Assembly (NCBI GenBank): GCA_029432795.1
Contig: JARNMJ010000012.1
Span: forward strand, 1-64,000
Direction: 5' to 3'
Source: Pontiellaceae bacterium B12219
GTDB taxonomy: Bacteria > Verrucomicrobiota > Kiritimatiellia > Kiritimatiellales > Pontiellaceae
DNA length: 64,000 nucleotides
In this document: positions 23,491 to 31,900 of the stretch, piece by piece
Layout: every line of letters begins with the position of its first letter
Position numbering within the stretch: the first letter of the stretch is position 1
Notes under the pieces: model-generated
Told to the model about the DNA's origin: nothing
The model's input: the letters and a program-made list of their open reading frames with translations, nothing else
The model's database searches: none
Translations under genes and position numbers: made by a program

Positions 23491-23560
23491 AACCACGAAA
23501 CACACCAAATACACAAAAAGGACGACGGAGCTGCATTACTATTTCGTGTATTTCGTGGTT
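23491..23560. repeat. Inverted repeat of CACGAAA-type sequence
   Basis: Arms of 20 bases match at 18 positions (AACCACGAAA... and ...TTTCGTGGTT) with a 30-base loop. This class of ACCACGAAA/ACACGAAA repeats is common between genes in many genomes. It lies between the VOC remnant and the pspF end. Confidence 0.7.
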
Positions 23561-23589
23561 TAAAAAAGAGGAGTTAGGTTAATTTCGTA

Positions 23590-24618
23590 TCAACCGATTG
23601 AATCGCGATGTTTTTTCATTAATCCGCGGAACTGATCGTAGGTTAAACCCAGCAGCGCGGCTGCCCGGCGCTGATTGAATCGGCTTCGTTCCAGTGCTGT
23701 CCGGAGGAGTTCGAGCTCGTGCTTTCTGACCGACTCCTTAAACGATCCATCCAATTGAACCGGCTCAACGGCACGTTTTCCAACGGCAGGAACTTCATCC
23801 AAGCCGGGCGATTGTGATTCGCCAAGCGGTTCAAATGGATACGGCGAAACAAACGGGTCGAATACAACGGAATCAATACGGCCGCCTTCCGACTGGTAGA
23901 CCGCCCGCTCCACCACATTTTTCAACTCACGGATATTGCCTTTCCAGGCATAGGCTTCCAGTTGACTGATCATCTTCCTGCTGAATTTCGGAATTTCATC
24001 ATAGCCCAGCTCAAAAGCCATACGGCTCGCGAAATGGTCCGCCAGCAACATGATATCTTCGCGCCTGCTCCGCAGTGGAGGAAGAAACAGCACCTCAAAG
24101 GAGAGCCGATCCAGCAGATCCTTCTTAAACTCATTTTGCGCGGCCATTTCCGCCAAATCAGCATTCGTTGCACCGATAATCCGCACATCCACCTCAATCG
24201 GTTCCGAACCGCCCACCCGCTCAAAGGATCCATATTCCACGACCCGCAGAATTTTTTCCTGAACCGGTAACGGAATCATTCCGATTTCATCGAGAAATAA
24301 CGTACCGCCTCCGGCCAGTTCAAACCGGCCGGCCCGTTGCTGCTCAGCTCCGGTAAAGGCTCCCTTTTCATGCCCGAACAGCTCGGACTCGATGAGCGAG
24401 GAGGTCAGCGTTGAACAATTTAACGTAATGAACGGCCCTTCCCATCGGCCGGAAAGATAATGGAGCCGACTCGCGGCCAATTCTTTACCGGTCCCCCGTT
24501 CGCCGATCAACAGCACCGGACGGTCCACCGGCGCAACTTTCGAAAGGCGCGACTGAAAGTCCAAAAAGGCTTCCGATTGCCCTAATGCTTCAACAGGATT
24601 TGAATAATTATTACCCAT
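23590..24618 (-). CDS. pspF: Psp operon sigma-54 activator PspF
   Basis: A 342-residue enhancer-binding protein with no N-terminal sensory domain, as in PspF. The AAA+ domain starts near residue 10 with Walker A GERGTGKE, then [22 protein letters not shown] and the [16 protein letters not shown] box. A short linker and Fis-type HTH ([20 protein letters not shown]) end the protein. ATG at 24618 ([18 protein letters not shown]) is preferred over the longer frame. It is divergent from pspABC, whose promoter has a -24/-12 element. By analogy it is held inactive by PspA. Confidence 0.92.
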   Translation of the reverse strand: MGNNYSNPVEALGQSEAFLDFQSRLSKVAPVDRPVLLIGERGTGKELAASRLHYLSGRWEGPFITLNCSTLTSSLIESELFGHEKGAFTGAEQQRAGRFELAGGGTLFLDEIGMIPLPVQEKILRVVEYGSFERVGGSEPIEVDVRIIGATNADLAEMAAQNEFKKDLLDRLSFEVLFLPPLRSRREDIMLLADHFASRMAFELGYDEIPKFSRKMISQLEAYAWKGNIRELKNVVERAVYQSEGGRIDSVVFDPFVSPYPFEPLGESQSPGLDEVPAVGKRAVEPVQLDGSFKESVRKHELELLRTALERSRFNQRRAAALLGLTYDQFRGLMKKHRDSIG

Positions 24619-24694
24619 ATTAAGTCCATTTAACCTATTTTTAGCACTTTTAACCTTTCTGCGAAAAACTATCAATCCCCATTAGGCATTATAA

Positions 24695-24707
24695 ATAAGT
24701 CACTTAT
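24695..24707. promoter_or_regulatory. Palindrome between pspF and pspA
   Basis: ATAAGT-C-ACTTAT is a perfect 13-bp dyad, 16 bases upstream of the -24 element. It might be an activator or host-factor site; it is close for a classical enhancer. Confidence 0.4.
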
Positions 24708-24722
24708 GTATAATCAACACGA

Positions 24723-24738
24723 TGGCATACAACTTGTT
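24723..24738 (+). promoter_or_regulatory. Sigma-54 (-24/-12) promoter of pspABC
   Basis: TGGCATACAACTTGTT matches the TGGCAC-N5-TTGCW consensus with GG and TTG in the correct spacing. It lies 35 bases before the pspA start, with AAGGAG near the ATG. Confidence 0.85.
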
Positions 24739-24772
24739 ATAAAGCCCCTAACCCCACAACAAGGAGCTTAAG

Positions 24773-25426
24773 ATGGGAATTTTCACCAGATTCAGAGATA
24801 TCGTGAACTCAAACATCGGTGCCATGCTTGAAAAAGCCGAGGACCCCGAAAAAATGATTAAGATGATGATCCGGGAAATGGAAGACACCCTGATTGAACT
24901 GAAGTCATCCTGCGCCGGCGTGATTGCCAACTGCAAAAAACTGGAACGCAGAAAAAATGATGTGAGCGCCCAACTCAAAACCTGGGGCGACCGCGCCGCG
25001 CTGGCCGTTGAAAAAGGCCGTGATGATCTGGCCCGCGAAGCCTTGCTGGAAAAACGCCGATTTGCCGAGCAGGTCGCGGCTGCCGAACAGGAATTGCAGG
25101 ATCTCAGCCACCTGGTCGAGCAATACAAAACCGACATTACGGAACTCGAGAACAAGCTGATGGGTGCGCGCGAAAAGAAACGGTTGCTGATCGAGCGGCA
25201 TAAACACGCGAGCGGAAAAAAACGGGCTCAAAACGGAATTCGCAAATACAACGGCTCCAGCAGTCTCGAACGCTTCGAAAAACTGGAAAGCCGAATCGAC
25301 CAGATGGAAGCCGAAGCCGACCTCGTCAACCCGAAAACCAAACCCACCCTCGAGGACGAATTTTCACAGCTGGCTATGGACGATGAAATCGAAAAAGAAC
25401 TGGCTGAACTAAAACAGTCCAAATAG
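24773..25426 (+). CDS. pspA: Phage shock protein A
   Basis: A 217-residue coiled-coil membrane effector of the Psp envelope-stress response. The opening MGIFTRFRDIVNSNIGAMLE and EDPEKMIKMMIREMEDTLIE are the classic PspA/IM30 start. The rest is almost continuous heptad-rich helix. It stabilises the inner membrane under loss of proton-motive force and inhibits PspF in the resting state. It is preceded by a strong ribosome site (AAGGAG) and a sigma-54 promoter. Confidence 0.95.
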   Translation: MGIFTRFRDIVNSNIGAMLEKAEDPEKMIKMMIREMEDTLIELKSSCAGVIANCKKLERRKNDVSAQLKTWGDRAALAVEKGRDDLAREALLEKRRFAEQVAAAEQELQDLSHLVEQYKTDITELENKLMGAREKKRLLIERHKHASGKKRAQNGIRKYNGSSSLERFEKLESRIDQMEAEADLVNPKTKPTLEDEFSQLAMDDEIEKELAELKQSK

Positions 25427-25471
25427 AATGAAGAGACGTCTCAGCAATTATCGTTTTCAGGGAGCAAACCG

Positions 25472-25696
25472 ATGAATATAGGTCTTATAGCAGTTGTCAT
25501 GGTACTGGGCATCCCAATGGTAGCCATTATTTGCGGTACCATCGCCTCCATCGTTGGAAAAGATGCCACCCGAAAAGATGATCCCGAGCAATCACGAATG
25601 ATTCAGGAAATTTACAATAGCCTGGAACGCATGGAACAACGGGTTGAATCGCTGGAAACCATTCTCTACGACAAAAAGGATGCCCGCCATGAATAA
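25472..25696 (+). CDS. pspB: Phage shock protein B
   Basis: A 74-residue small membrane protein: one N-terminal helix (GLIAVVMVLGIPMVAIICGT) followed by a short basic and glutamate-rich helical tail with a coiled-coil heptad (RMEQRVESLETIL). This matches PspB, which with PspC relieves PspA inhibition. It overlaps pspC by eight bases. Confidence 0.88.
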   Translation: MNIGLIAVVMVLGIPMVAIICGTIASIVGKDATRKDDPEQSRMIQEIYNSLERMEQRVESLETILYDKKDARHE

Positions 25697-26066
25697 TCCC
25701 GATAGAAAAAACGGTCCCTATAAATCGCGCCATGGAAAGGTCTGCGGGGTTTGCGCCGGACTGGCGGACCACTTCGGCATCAACCCGTTCTGGCTACGGA
25801 TCGGGGTGGTAATCCTCTTCCTGGCAACCGGAATATGGCCCACCCTCATTCTCTATTTTATTGCAGCCCTCATCATGAAACCCAAACCGGCACAACCGCT
25901 GCGGAACAGCGGAGAAGAAGACTTTTATGATGCCTATGTCAGGTCACCGAATTTCACGATCCATCAAATCCATGAAAAATTTAAAAATCTGGATCGGCGC
26001 ATCCAGCGCATGGAAGACACCGTAACCAAGCGAAGCTACGACTGGGACAGCCGGTTTAACGCGTAA
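25689..26066 (+). CDS. pspC: Phage shock protein C-like membrane protein
   Basis: A 125-residue PspC-domain protein: SRHGKVCGVCAGLADHFGIN is the family signature, then one or two helices (WLRIGVVILFLATGIWPTLI and LYFIAALIM). The C-terminal part forms a coiled coil (IHQIHEKFKNLDRRIQRME) that may contact PspA or PspB. ATG at 25689 fits. It ends in an 11-base convergent overlap with the oligoribonuclease-like gene. Confidence 0.88.
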   Translation: MNNPDRKNGPYKSRHGKVCGVCAGLADHFGINPFWLRIGVVILFLATGIWPTLILYFIAALIMKPKPAQPLRNSGEEDFYDAYVRSPNFTIHQIHEKFKNLDRRIQRMEDTVTKRSYDWDSRFNA

Positions 26067-26673
26067 AAAGACCGGAGCGATAAAAGGCCAGTTCGGCAAT
26101 CGACGCCTTAATATCAAACAGCGCGTCGTGCGCATTGGCCGCATCGATCCCGCCGCCGGGGAAATACCGGTTCAGCTGTTCAACACTCTCTTTATCGAAC
26201 GGCTCCTGCCCCGCCCAATCCTGCCATTGGATTTTAATGGTTGATACATCCAGCAGACGGTAGTGCAGCCGACTTCCAAACATTGGAAGAAACCGACGCA
26301 TCAGAAACCAGTCGTTATGCACGCTGTTTCCTGCCAGTACGGGACGCTCGCCAATCGAATCGAACGGCGTGCCGACATATTGATCCAGCAGTGCGGCGAT
26401 TCGGCGATCGGCCTCTCCGATCGTTACGGCTTCATCAGAACGACACTGAGCCACAAGGCCGGACAGATGTTCTTCCACCCATTCACTGACGCGTTCGCCG
26501 GCTTCGAGTTTGATACACAGATTCAGATCGGCTGATTCCGGATGGAGTCGATTCAACTCACAATCGGTAATAATCACAGCCACCTGCAGCAGGCGTGCAG
26601 ATTCCAGCTCCAGCGAGGAAAACTCGGTATCAAACCAGACATAGGCAGAGGTTTTTTTATTTTTTTCACTCAT
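26056..26673 (-). CDS. Oligoribonuclease-like 3'-5' exonuclease
   Basis: A 205-residue DEDD-family exonuclease of the Orn type that degrades short RNA oligonucleotides. The Exo I motif is YVWFDTEFSSLE, in which WFD-E replaces the usual D-E pattern of WIDLEMTGLD. Exo II has LAGNSVHNDWFLMRRFLPM followed by HYRLLDVSTIK, and Exo III has AHDALFDIKASIAEL. An Orn assignment fits best but the N-terminal motif is variant. It is convergent with pspC and downstream of ackA, with an inverted repeat between. A palindrome copy at 26274 is in the coding region. Confidence 0.8.
   Translation of the reverse strand: MSEKNKKTSAYVWFDTEFSSLELESARLLQVAVIITDCELNRLHPESADLNLCIKLEAGERVSEWVEEHLSGLVAQCRSDEAVTIGEADRRIAALLDQYVGTPFDSIGERPVLAGNSVHNDWFLMRRFLPMFGSRLHYRLLDVSTIKIQWQDWAGQEPFDKESVEQLNRYFPGGGIDAANAHDALFDIKASIAELAFYRSGLFTR
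26274..26288. repeat. Dispersed palindrome TTCCA-N5-TGGAA
   Basis: Exact copy TTCCAAACATTGGAA inside the Orn-like gene. Confidence 0.9.
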
Positions 26674-26683
26674 ACGAACCGAC

Positions 26684-26762
26684 GAATATTGAACAAGGAA
26701 TTCCGAATTTCAAAGCTAATACCCTTCTTCTTTCGGCATTCCCTGTTCGCTATTCAATATTC
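26684..26762. repeat. Imperfect inverted repeat between ackA and the Orn-like gene
   Basis: Ends GAATATTGAA and TTCAATATTC are perfectly complementary, followed inward by related GAACAAGGAAT and ATTCCCTGTTC segments. It resembles a dispersed intergenic repeat seen in diverse genomes. It fills nearly the whole 90-base gap. Confidence 0.7.
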
Positions 26763-26763
26763 C

Positions 26764-27960
26764 CTACTTAATGAGGTTGTAGGTATCCAGCGCAATAACC
26801 AGCTCTTCATTGGTATGAATTTTGAGCGCTGCGACCTTGGATTTTTCCGTAGTCAGCATGGTTTTATTGGCATCGTTTTCGGCTTTATCGATTTCCAATC
26901 CCAGGAAAGTGAAGTTTTCCAGAATTTTCTCGCGCAGCATCGCATTATTTTCCCCAACGCCGGCCGTGAAAACAATTCCATCCACTCCGTTCATGGCGGC
27001 AATATAGGAACCGATATATTTCTGAATGCTGTAACAGAACATTTCGATGGCCATCTTGCAGTCTTCATCGCCCGCCGCAGCACCTTCGACATTGTCACGC
27101 ATATCGCTTTTGCCCGAAATCGCCAGCAGACCGCCCTGCTTGTTCATCATGGTGCTCACCTGTGAGGGCTTCAGCTCCTGCGATTCCATGATGTGCAAGG
27201 GAACATAGGGGTCTAACGTGCCGGAGCGCGTTCCCATAATAATACCGTCAAGCGGCGTGAACCCCATGGATGTATCCACGGATTTCCCGTCCATAAACGC
27301 CGCCAGCGATCCTCCGTTTCCCAAATGACAGGTGATCAGTTTAAGGTCTTCCAGCGGCTTACCGAGCACATCTGCAGCTTTTTTGGCCACATAGCCATGG
27401 GAAGTGCCATGAAATCCGTATTTACGAATTTTATAGTTCGTATATTGCGCACGCGGCAGAGCGTACATATAGGCTTTCTTCGGCATCGACTGATGAACCG
27501 CCGTATCAAAAACCGCAACCTGCGGCATATCCGGCAGCAACGAAGCCATTGCTTTAATCCCCATCAGGTTAGGTGGATTATGCAGCGGAGCCAGCATGGA
27601 GTTGCGCTCGATAGCCTTAATGACCTCCCGATCAATCACGGCGGAAGCGGTAAAATCCTCTCCGCCATGCACCACACGGTGTCCTACACCACCCAGTTCA
27701 TCGAGGCTGCCAAGCACACCGGTTTCGGCATCAGTGAGCTGTTTTAAAATTGCATCAATTGCCACCTTATGATCAGCCAGATCGATGAAGGTTTTCTCTT
27801 TGCCTTCATCATTTTTTTCATAGGCGAGCGTCGAACCATCAATACCGATGCGGTCCGCCTGCCCTTCGCACAGCGCACGGAACTGACTGTCTTCCGCCCC
27901 CGTTTTATAGAGTTTGAATTTGATCGAAGACGAGCCGGAGTTGAGTACCAGAATTTTCAT
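26764..27960 (-). CDS. ackA: Acetate kinase
   Basis: A 398-residue enzyme that interconverts acetyl phosphate and ADP with acetate and ATP. The N-terminus MKILVLNSGSSSIKFKL is the family signature. HRVVHGGEDF, FDTAVHQSMP, GFHGTSHGYV and HLGNGGS follow, along with the C-terminal VFTAGVGENN motif. It sits 20 bases downstream of pta, forming the standard acetyl-CoA to acetate pathway, a hallmark of fermentation or acetate overflow. A near-copy of the dispersed palindrome (26893) encodes FLGLE. Confidence 0.96.
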   Translation of the reverse strand: MKILVLNSGSSSIKFKLYKTGAEDSQFRALCEGQADRIGIDGSTLAYEKNDEGKEKTFIDLADHKVAIDAILKQLTDAETGVLGSLDELGGVGHRVVHGGEDFTASAVIDREVIKAIERNSMLAPLHNPPNLMGIKAMASLLPDMPQVAVFDTAVHQSMPKKAYMYALPRAQYTNYKIRKYGFHGTSHGYVAKKAADVLGKPLEDLKLITCHLGNGGSLAAFMDGKSVDTSMGFTPLDGIIMGTRSGTLDPYVPLHIMESQELKPSQVSTMMNKQGGLLAISGKSDMRDNVEGAAAGDEDCKMAIEMFCYSIQKYIGSYIAAMNGVDGIVFTAGVGENNAMLREKILENFTFLGLEIDKAENDANKTMLTTEKSKVAALKIHTNEELVIALDTYNLIK

Positions 27961-27980
27961 ATCGTTCTATCCCCTTAAGA

Positions 27981-28979
27981 TTAGCGTGCCTGAAGTACCG
28001 TAATTGCCGCAACACCGACAATATCTTCAACCGAACATCCCCGGGACAGATCGTTGACGGGTTTATTTAAGCCCTGAAGCAACGGACCGAAAGCTTCCGC
28101 ACCCGCCATACGCTCTACGATTTTATAGGAAATATTTCCGGCATTGAGATCCGGGAAGATTAACACACGCGCCTCTCCGCCCAACGGACTCTCCGGCGCT
28201 TTTTTTGCGGCAACGGACGGAACAATCGCGGCATCAAGCTGCAATTCGCCATCAATGACAATGCCTTTATCCGGACATTCGTCAATCACACGCTGTTTAG
28301 CCAGTCGAGTGGCTTCCTGCACCTTTTCAACCAGAGGACTGGAGGCCGAGCCATAGGTGGAATAAGACAGCATCGCCGTCATGGGAGGAATATCAAATTG
28401 AATTGCGGAATTTGCGCTCTGCACAGCAATCTGGGAAAGCTGATCAGCATCGGGGTCTTCAACCAGACCGCAGTCGGAAAAGACATAAGGCACCCCATTC
28501 ACACACTCGAGGAAAAAGCTCGAAACCGTTCCGCCGCGTTTCGCCGCTTTAATCACCTGGAGCGCCGGACGAACCGTATCGGCCGTGGAATGCGCCGCAC
28601 CGGAAACCATGCCGTCCGCATCGCCAGACTGCATAATCATCGTCCCGAAATAACTCACCTTCTTTACTGTTTCCAATGCCTGCTCGGGCGTGATGCCTTT
28701 GGATTTCCGCATTTCAAAAAAAGCATCTGCATATTCCTGCAATTTCTCGGAGGTTTCCGGATCAATAACGGTTATGCCGTCAAGACTCCAGCCCTTGGAA
28801 GCAAATGCTTCGGCTATAACCTGCTGATTACCCAGCAGAGTGACCGAGGCAATACCCTCTGAGTTAATAATATTGGCCGCTTCGCGAACACGCTCATCGC
28901 TGCCTTCCGGCAAAACAATATTCCGTTGCTTAAGCTTTGCCGCTTCAATAATTTGCTGAATAAAAAGACTTCTTCCCAT
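27981..28979 (-). CDS. pta: Phosphate acetyltransferase
   Basis: A 332-residue single-domain phosphotransacetylase (short form) producing acetyl phosphate from acetyl-CoA. Signatures include IVLPEGSDERVREAA, SGDADGMVSGAAHSTADTVR, MTAMLSYSTYGS and LIFPDLNAGNISYKIVER. It is the first gene of the pta-ackA pair. Between it and the rplQ terminator lie about 220 bases that hold the pta promoter region, in which I could assign no clear boxes. Confidence 0.95.
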   Translation of the reverse strand: MGRSLFIQQIIEAAKLKQRNIVLPEGSDERVREAANIINSEGIASVTLLGNQQVIAEAFASKGWSLDGITVIDPETSEKLQEYADAFFEMRKSKGITPEQALETVKKVSYFGTMIMQSGDADGMVSGAAHSTADTVRPALQVIKAAKRGGTVSSFFLECVNGVPYVFSDCGLVEDPDADQLSQIAVQSANSAIQFDIPPMTAMLSYSTYGSASSPLVEKVQEATRLAKQRVIDECPDKGIVIDGELQLDAAIVPSVAAKKAPESPLGGEARVLIFPDLNAGNISYKIVERMAGAEAFGPLLQGLNKPVNDLSRGCSVEDIVGVAAITVLQAR

Positions 28980-29200
28980 TGCCCTGATTCCTATTCTGTT
29001 TAGTTAATGCTTCCCCAAATTCGCAAAATTCTCCGCAAAAGCTAACACCTCGGTGTTATTCCGCAATTCAAAACAACAGAATTATTAGCCATTTACCCAT
29101 TGAGAAGATTGCGTACGAATAAGAATCACAACTTCCACACCAAATGAGCACAAAACATGACCTTTCTGCTCTCAGAATTCACACCTTTACGGATAAACAT

Positions 29201-29232
29201 AAAAAAACCCCGAACCTCACGGTTCGGGGTTT
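29201..29232 (-). terminator. Intrinsic terminator of the ribosomal alpha operon
   Basis: Perfect 12-base stem (AAACCCCGAACC / GGTTCGGGGTTT) with four-base loop. Read on the minus strand it is followed by a run of seven T, 26 bases after the rplQ stop. Confidence 0.92.
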
Positions 29233-29257
29233 GCCACCAAGCTGGTGCTGAGCAAGT

Positions 29258-29674
29258 TTACTCAGCAACGGCTTCGGTTTCTTCAACTGCCACTTCTTCA
29301 GCAGCAGCGGGAGCAATCATCGAGTCGCTCCATTCAAGCAACACCATTTCCGAACCGTCAGAAATACGACGACCCAGTTTAATGATACGCGTGTAACCGC
29401 CGGTGCGGTTTTCAAAACTCGGCGCAACCGTGTCGAAAAGCTCCTTAACGGACTTTTCATTTTTCAGCGTAGCAATGGCCTGACGGCGAGCAGCGAGTGT
29501 CCCCTTCTTGCCAAGCGTAACCATTTTATCAGCCAGACAACGTGCAGCTTTCGCTTTCGGTGCAGTGGTCTTAATGCGTTTATTATCGATCAGGGCACAT
29601 ACCAGATTTGCAAGCAACTCATTACGGTGAGCGCTGGTGCGGCCGAGTTTAACTGTTTTTTTACGATGTCTCAT
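29258..29674 (-). CDS. rplQ: Large ribosomal subunit protein bL17
   Basis: bL17 (138 residues) at the end of the alpha operon. It begins MRHRKKTVKLGRTSAHRNEL, with KTTAPKAKAARCLADKMVTLG and GGYTRIIKLGRR. It has an acidic C-terminal extension (EEVAVEETEAVAE) beyond the usual about 120 residues. The SD AGAGG overlaps a near-copy of the dispersed palindrome at 29677-29691. Confidence 0.95.
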   Translation of the reverse strand: MRHRKKTVKLGRTSAHRNELLANLVCALIDNKRIKTTAPKAKAARCLADKMVTLGKKGTLAARRQAIATLKNEKSVKELFDTVAPSFENRTGGYTRIIKLGRRISDGSEMVLLEWSDSMIAPAAAEEVAVEETEAVAE

Positions 29675-29701
29675 TGTTCCAACCTCTGGATAATTTTAAA
29701 T

Positions 29702-30706
29702 CTAGTCTTCGATGAAGGAGCCTTTCAGCAAATCCGTATCGAAAGTCATTCCGAGCGACAGACCCATTTCCTGAATCTTCGCTTTAATTTCGTTCAGCGA
29801 CTTCTTACCGAAGTTACGGTATTTCAGCATTTCTGCTTCAGTCTTCTGCGCAAGTTCGCCGACGGTGGTGATGTTGGCATTGTTCAGACAGTTAGCCGCA
29901 CGAACACTGAGCTCGATTTCGTTAACGCTGATATTCAACTTTTTACGCAGCTCTTCCTTTTCAAGGTCGATCTGCTTTTCGCTTTCTTCAAACTCGATCA
30001 AATCTTTGTCGTAAGAAACGAACACATCCAGGTGATGACGCAAAATTGCGGCAGACATAGTCAGCGCATCATCCGGGCTGACGCGACCATCGGTCCAGAT
30101 TTCAATGATAAGTTTGTCATAGTCTGTACGACGACCAACACGGGTATTTTCCGTTTCGTACTTTACACGGCGAACCGGCGAGAAAAGGCAATCGATCGGA
30201 ATAATTCCGATTTCCTGATTTTCTTTTTTATTTAATTCAGCAGGGCAATAACCACGCCCTACCCGTACTTCCATTTCGGCTTCAAATACAGCGCCTTCTG
30301 CAAGCGTGCAGATCACGAAATCCGGATTCAGCACATCAATGCTATCCGGGGCAGTGATGTCGCCGGCAGTAACTTCGCCCGGACCTTCAACCTTGACTCT
30401 AACCGTCTGCGTATCACGGCTGAAGCTTCTGAACAGCAACTGCTTGATGTTCAGAATGATGTCGGTCACGTCTTCCGTTACGCCTTCGAGGCTGCAGAAT
30501 TCGTGCGGAGCACCTTTAATTTTAACTGAAGAAACTGCCGCACCTTCGAGCGAGGACAGCAGTACACGGCGCAGGGAGTTCCCCATCGTACGGCCATAGC
30601 CGCCTTCAAAAGGTTCTGCGTAGAATTTTCCGTAATTTTCAGTGGAAGCGGTTTCGTCCTTAACGACCTGCTTCGGCATTTCAAAACGACCGAGTCGAGT
30701 AGCCAT
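29702..30706 (-). CDS. rpoA: DNA-directed RNA polymerase subunit alpha
   Basis: The 334-residue alpha subunit. The N-terminal dimerisation domain has GRTMGNSLRRVLLSSLEGAA, and the C-terminal domain that contacts UP elements and activators has LSVRAANCLNNANITTVGEL and LKYRNFGKKSLNEI. It lies between rpsK and rplQ; rpsD, common at this place, is absent and replaced by a hairpin with a T-run. Confidence 0.97.
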   Translation of the reverse strand: MATRLGRFEMPKQVVKDETASTENYGKFYAEPFEGGYGRTMGNSLRRVLLSSLEGAAVSSVKIKGAPHEFCSLEGVTEDVTDIILNIKQLLFRSFSRDTQTVRVKVEGPGEVTAGDITAPDSIDVLNPDFVICTLAEGAVFEAEMEVRVGRGYCPAELNKKENQEIGIIPIDCLFSPVRRVKYETENTRVGRRTDYDKLIIEIWTDGRVSPDDALTMSAAILRHHLDVFVSYDKDLIEFEESEKQIDLEKEELRKKLNISVNEIELSVRAANCLNNANITTVGELAQKTEAEMLKYRNFGKKSLNEIKAKIQEMGLSLGMTFDTDLLKGSFIED

Positions 30707-30764
30707 AATTTCTCCTCCCAGAACCGGGCATTAACCGATTCGTATGGTGATTAATTTGTGAGTA

Positions 30765-30801
30765 AAACAAAAAACAATGCTTCCAGATTCTGGAAGCATT
30801 G
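30765..30801 (-). terminator. Hairpin with T-run between rpsK and rpoA, built on the dispersed palindrome
   Basis: A perfect 27-base palindrome at 30775-30801 with 13-base arms contains the exact motif TTCCAGATTCTGGAA (30781-30795). On the minus strand it is followed by TTTTTTGTTTT, giving the form of an intrinsic terminator or attenuator inside the operon. Confidence 0.65.
30781..30795. repeat. Dispersed palindrome TTCCA-N5-TGGAA
   Basis: Exact copy TTCCAGATTCTGGAA, in the rpsK-rpoA gap, with complementary extensions on both sides. Confidence 0.9.
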
Positions 30802-30816
30802 TGTGAAAAACACACC

Positions 30817-31341
30817 TTAAACGCGACGGCGCTTAGGCGGACGGCATCCGTTGTGCGGAATGGCTGTCGTGTCCTTGATCGAAGTGATCGCCAGACCGGC
30901 AGACTGAATTGCACGAACAGCAGATTCGCGACCGGCACCCGGGCCCTGTACTCGCACTTCCACTTCAGACATACCATGACTGATGGCCGTACGAGCCGCA
31001 TCCTGTGCTACCGTGGTGGCAGCGAAAGCGGTGCTCTTACGTGATCCCTTAAAGTTACAGCGTCCAGCACTGCTCCAGGACACAACGTTACCACGCATAT
31101 CCGTGATGGACACGATCGTGTTATTGAACGTTGTTTTCACAAAAGCGATTCCAACGGGAACATTTTTTGAACCCTTCTTGCGCTTGATCGGTTCGATGAC
31201 TTCGTCAGCCAGCAGGTCCGCTGCGGTAGGCAGGCGGGACTTCTTTTCTTCTGCCGGAGCTTCTTCAGCTTTCGCTTCGGTCGCAGGTGCTGCTGCAGCT
31301 GCTTCCGCTTTTTCTTCTACTTCAATTCTTTCTTCTGCCAT
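30817..31341 (-). CDS. rpsK: Small ribosomal subunit protein uS11 with N-terminal extension
   Basis: uS11 with 174 residues instead of about 129. The canonical part begins near residue 56 ([21 protein letters not shown]) and ends in [13 protein letters not shown]. The first about 50 residues are alanine and glutamate-rich ([18 protein letters not shown]) and then basic. The ATG at 31341 has a plausible SD, and no ATG occurs at the usual start, so the extension is real coding sequence. Confidence 0.95.
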   Translation of the reverse strand: MAEERIEVEEKAEAAAAAPATEAKAEEAPAEEKKSRLPTAADLLADEVIEPIKRKKGSKNVPVGIAFVKTTFNNTIVSITDMRGNVVSWSSAGRCNFKGSRKSTAFAATTVAQDAARTAISHGMSEVEVRVQGPGAGRESAVRAIQSAGLAITSIKDTTAIPHNGCRPPKRRRV

Positions 31342-31366
31342 GGGAATAATCCTTAATTAAGCGGCC

Positions 31367-31771
31367 TTATTTGCTAGCTGCCTTGACAGCGGAACGGGCT
31401 TCTTTACCACGTACAATACCGACGGTCCGCTTAGCACCCTTACGGGTACGGGCATTCGTCTTGGTACGCTGGCCGCGAACCGGAAGACCGGCGCGATGAC
31501 GACGTCCGCGATAGGAACCGATTGAAATCAGACGACGGATATTGGCCGATACTTCACGACGCAGGTCACCTTCAATACGGTAGTCGTTCTGCAGAACCGA
31601 TACCAGACGCTGAATATCTTCGTCGCTCATATCGTCTGCTTTTTTATTGGGATCCAGCTTAGCCTTTTCACACACTTCTTTTGAAATGGACGGGCCGATT
31701 CCGTAAATGTAGCGAAGCGAAAATTCCAGCTTCTTTCTACCGGGGATGTCTATACCGAGTACACGTGGCAT
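31367..31771 (-). CDS. rpsM: Small ribosomal subunit protein uS13
   Basis: uS13, 134 residues, a head protein that contacts the P-site tRNA and 50S bridge. It begins MPRVLGIDIPGRKKLEFSL and has the conserved GSYRGRRHRAGLPVRGQRT and NARTRKG tail, slightly longer than usual at the C-terminus. It lies between rpmJ and rpsK. Confidence 0.96.
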   Translation of the reverse strand: MPRVLGIDIPGRKKLEFSLRYIYGIGPSISKEVCEKAKLDPNKKADDMSDEDIQRLVSVLQNDYRIEGDLRREVSANIRRLISIGSYRGRRHRAGLPVRGQRTKTNARTRKGAKRTVGIVRGKEARSAVKAASK

Positions 31772-31785
31772 TGAAAAACTCCTTA

Positions 31786-31899
31786 TTATCCTTGGCGTTG
31801 TTTATGACGGGGATTCGTGCAAATGATGCGAACCACACCTTTACGCCGGATTACCTTACATTGTTCACACATTCTTTTTACTGAAGCTCGTACTTTCAT
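31786..31899 (-). CDS. rpmJ: Large ribosomal subunit protein bL36
   Basis: A 37-residue protein too short for most ORF calls. It reads [20 protein letters not shown], then [15 protein letters not shown], with the C-C-C-H zinc site of the zinc-containing form. It sits in the normal place between infA and rpsM. Confidence 0.95.
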   Translation of the reverse strand: MKVRASVKRMCEQCKVIRRKGVVRIICTNPRHKQRQG

Positions 31900-31900
31900 T

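Noticed and set aside
29235-29247. CACCA-AGC-TGGTG hairpin just after rplQ
   Set aside because: Only five pairs and no T-run; the stronger terminator next to it explains the transcript end.
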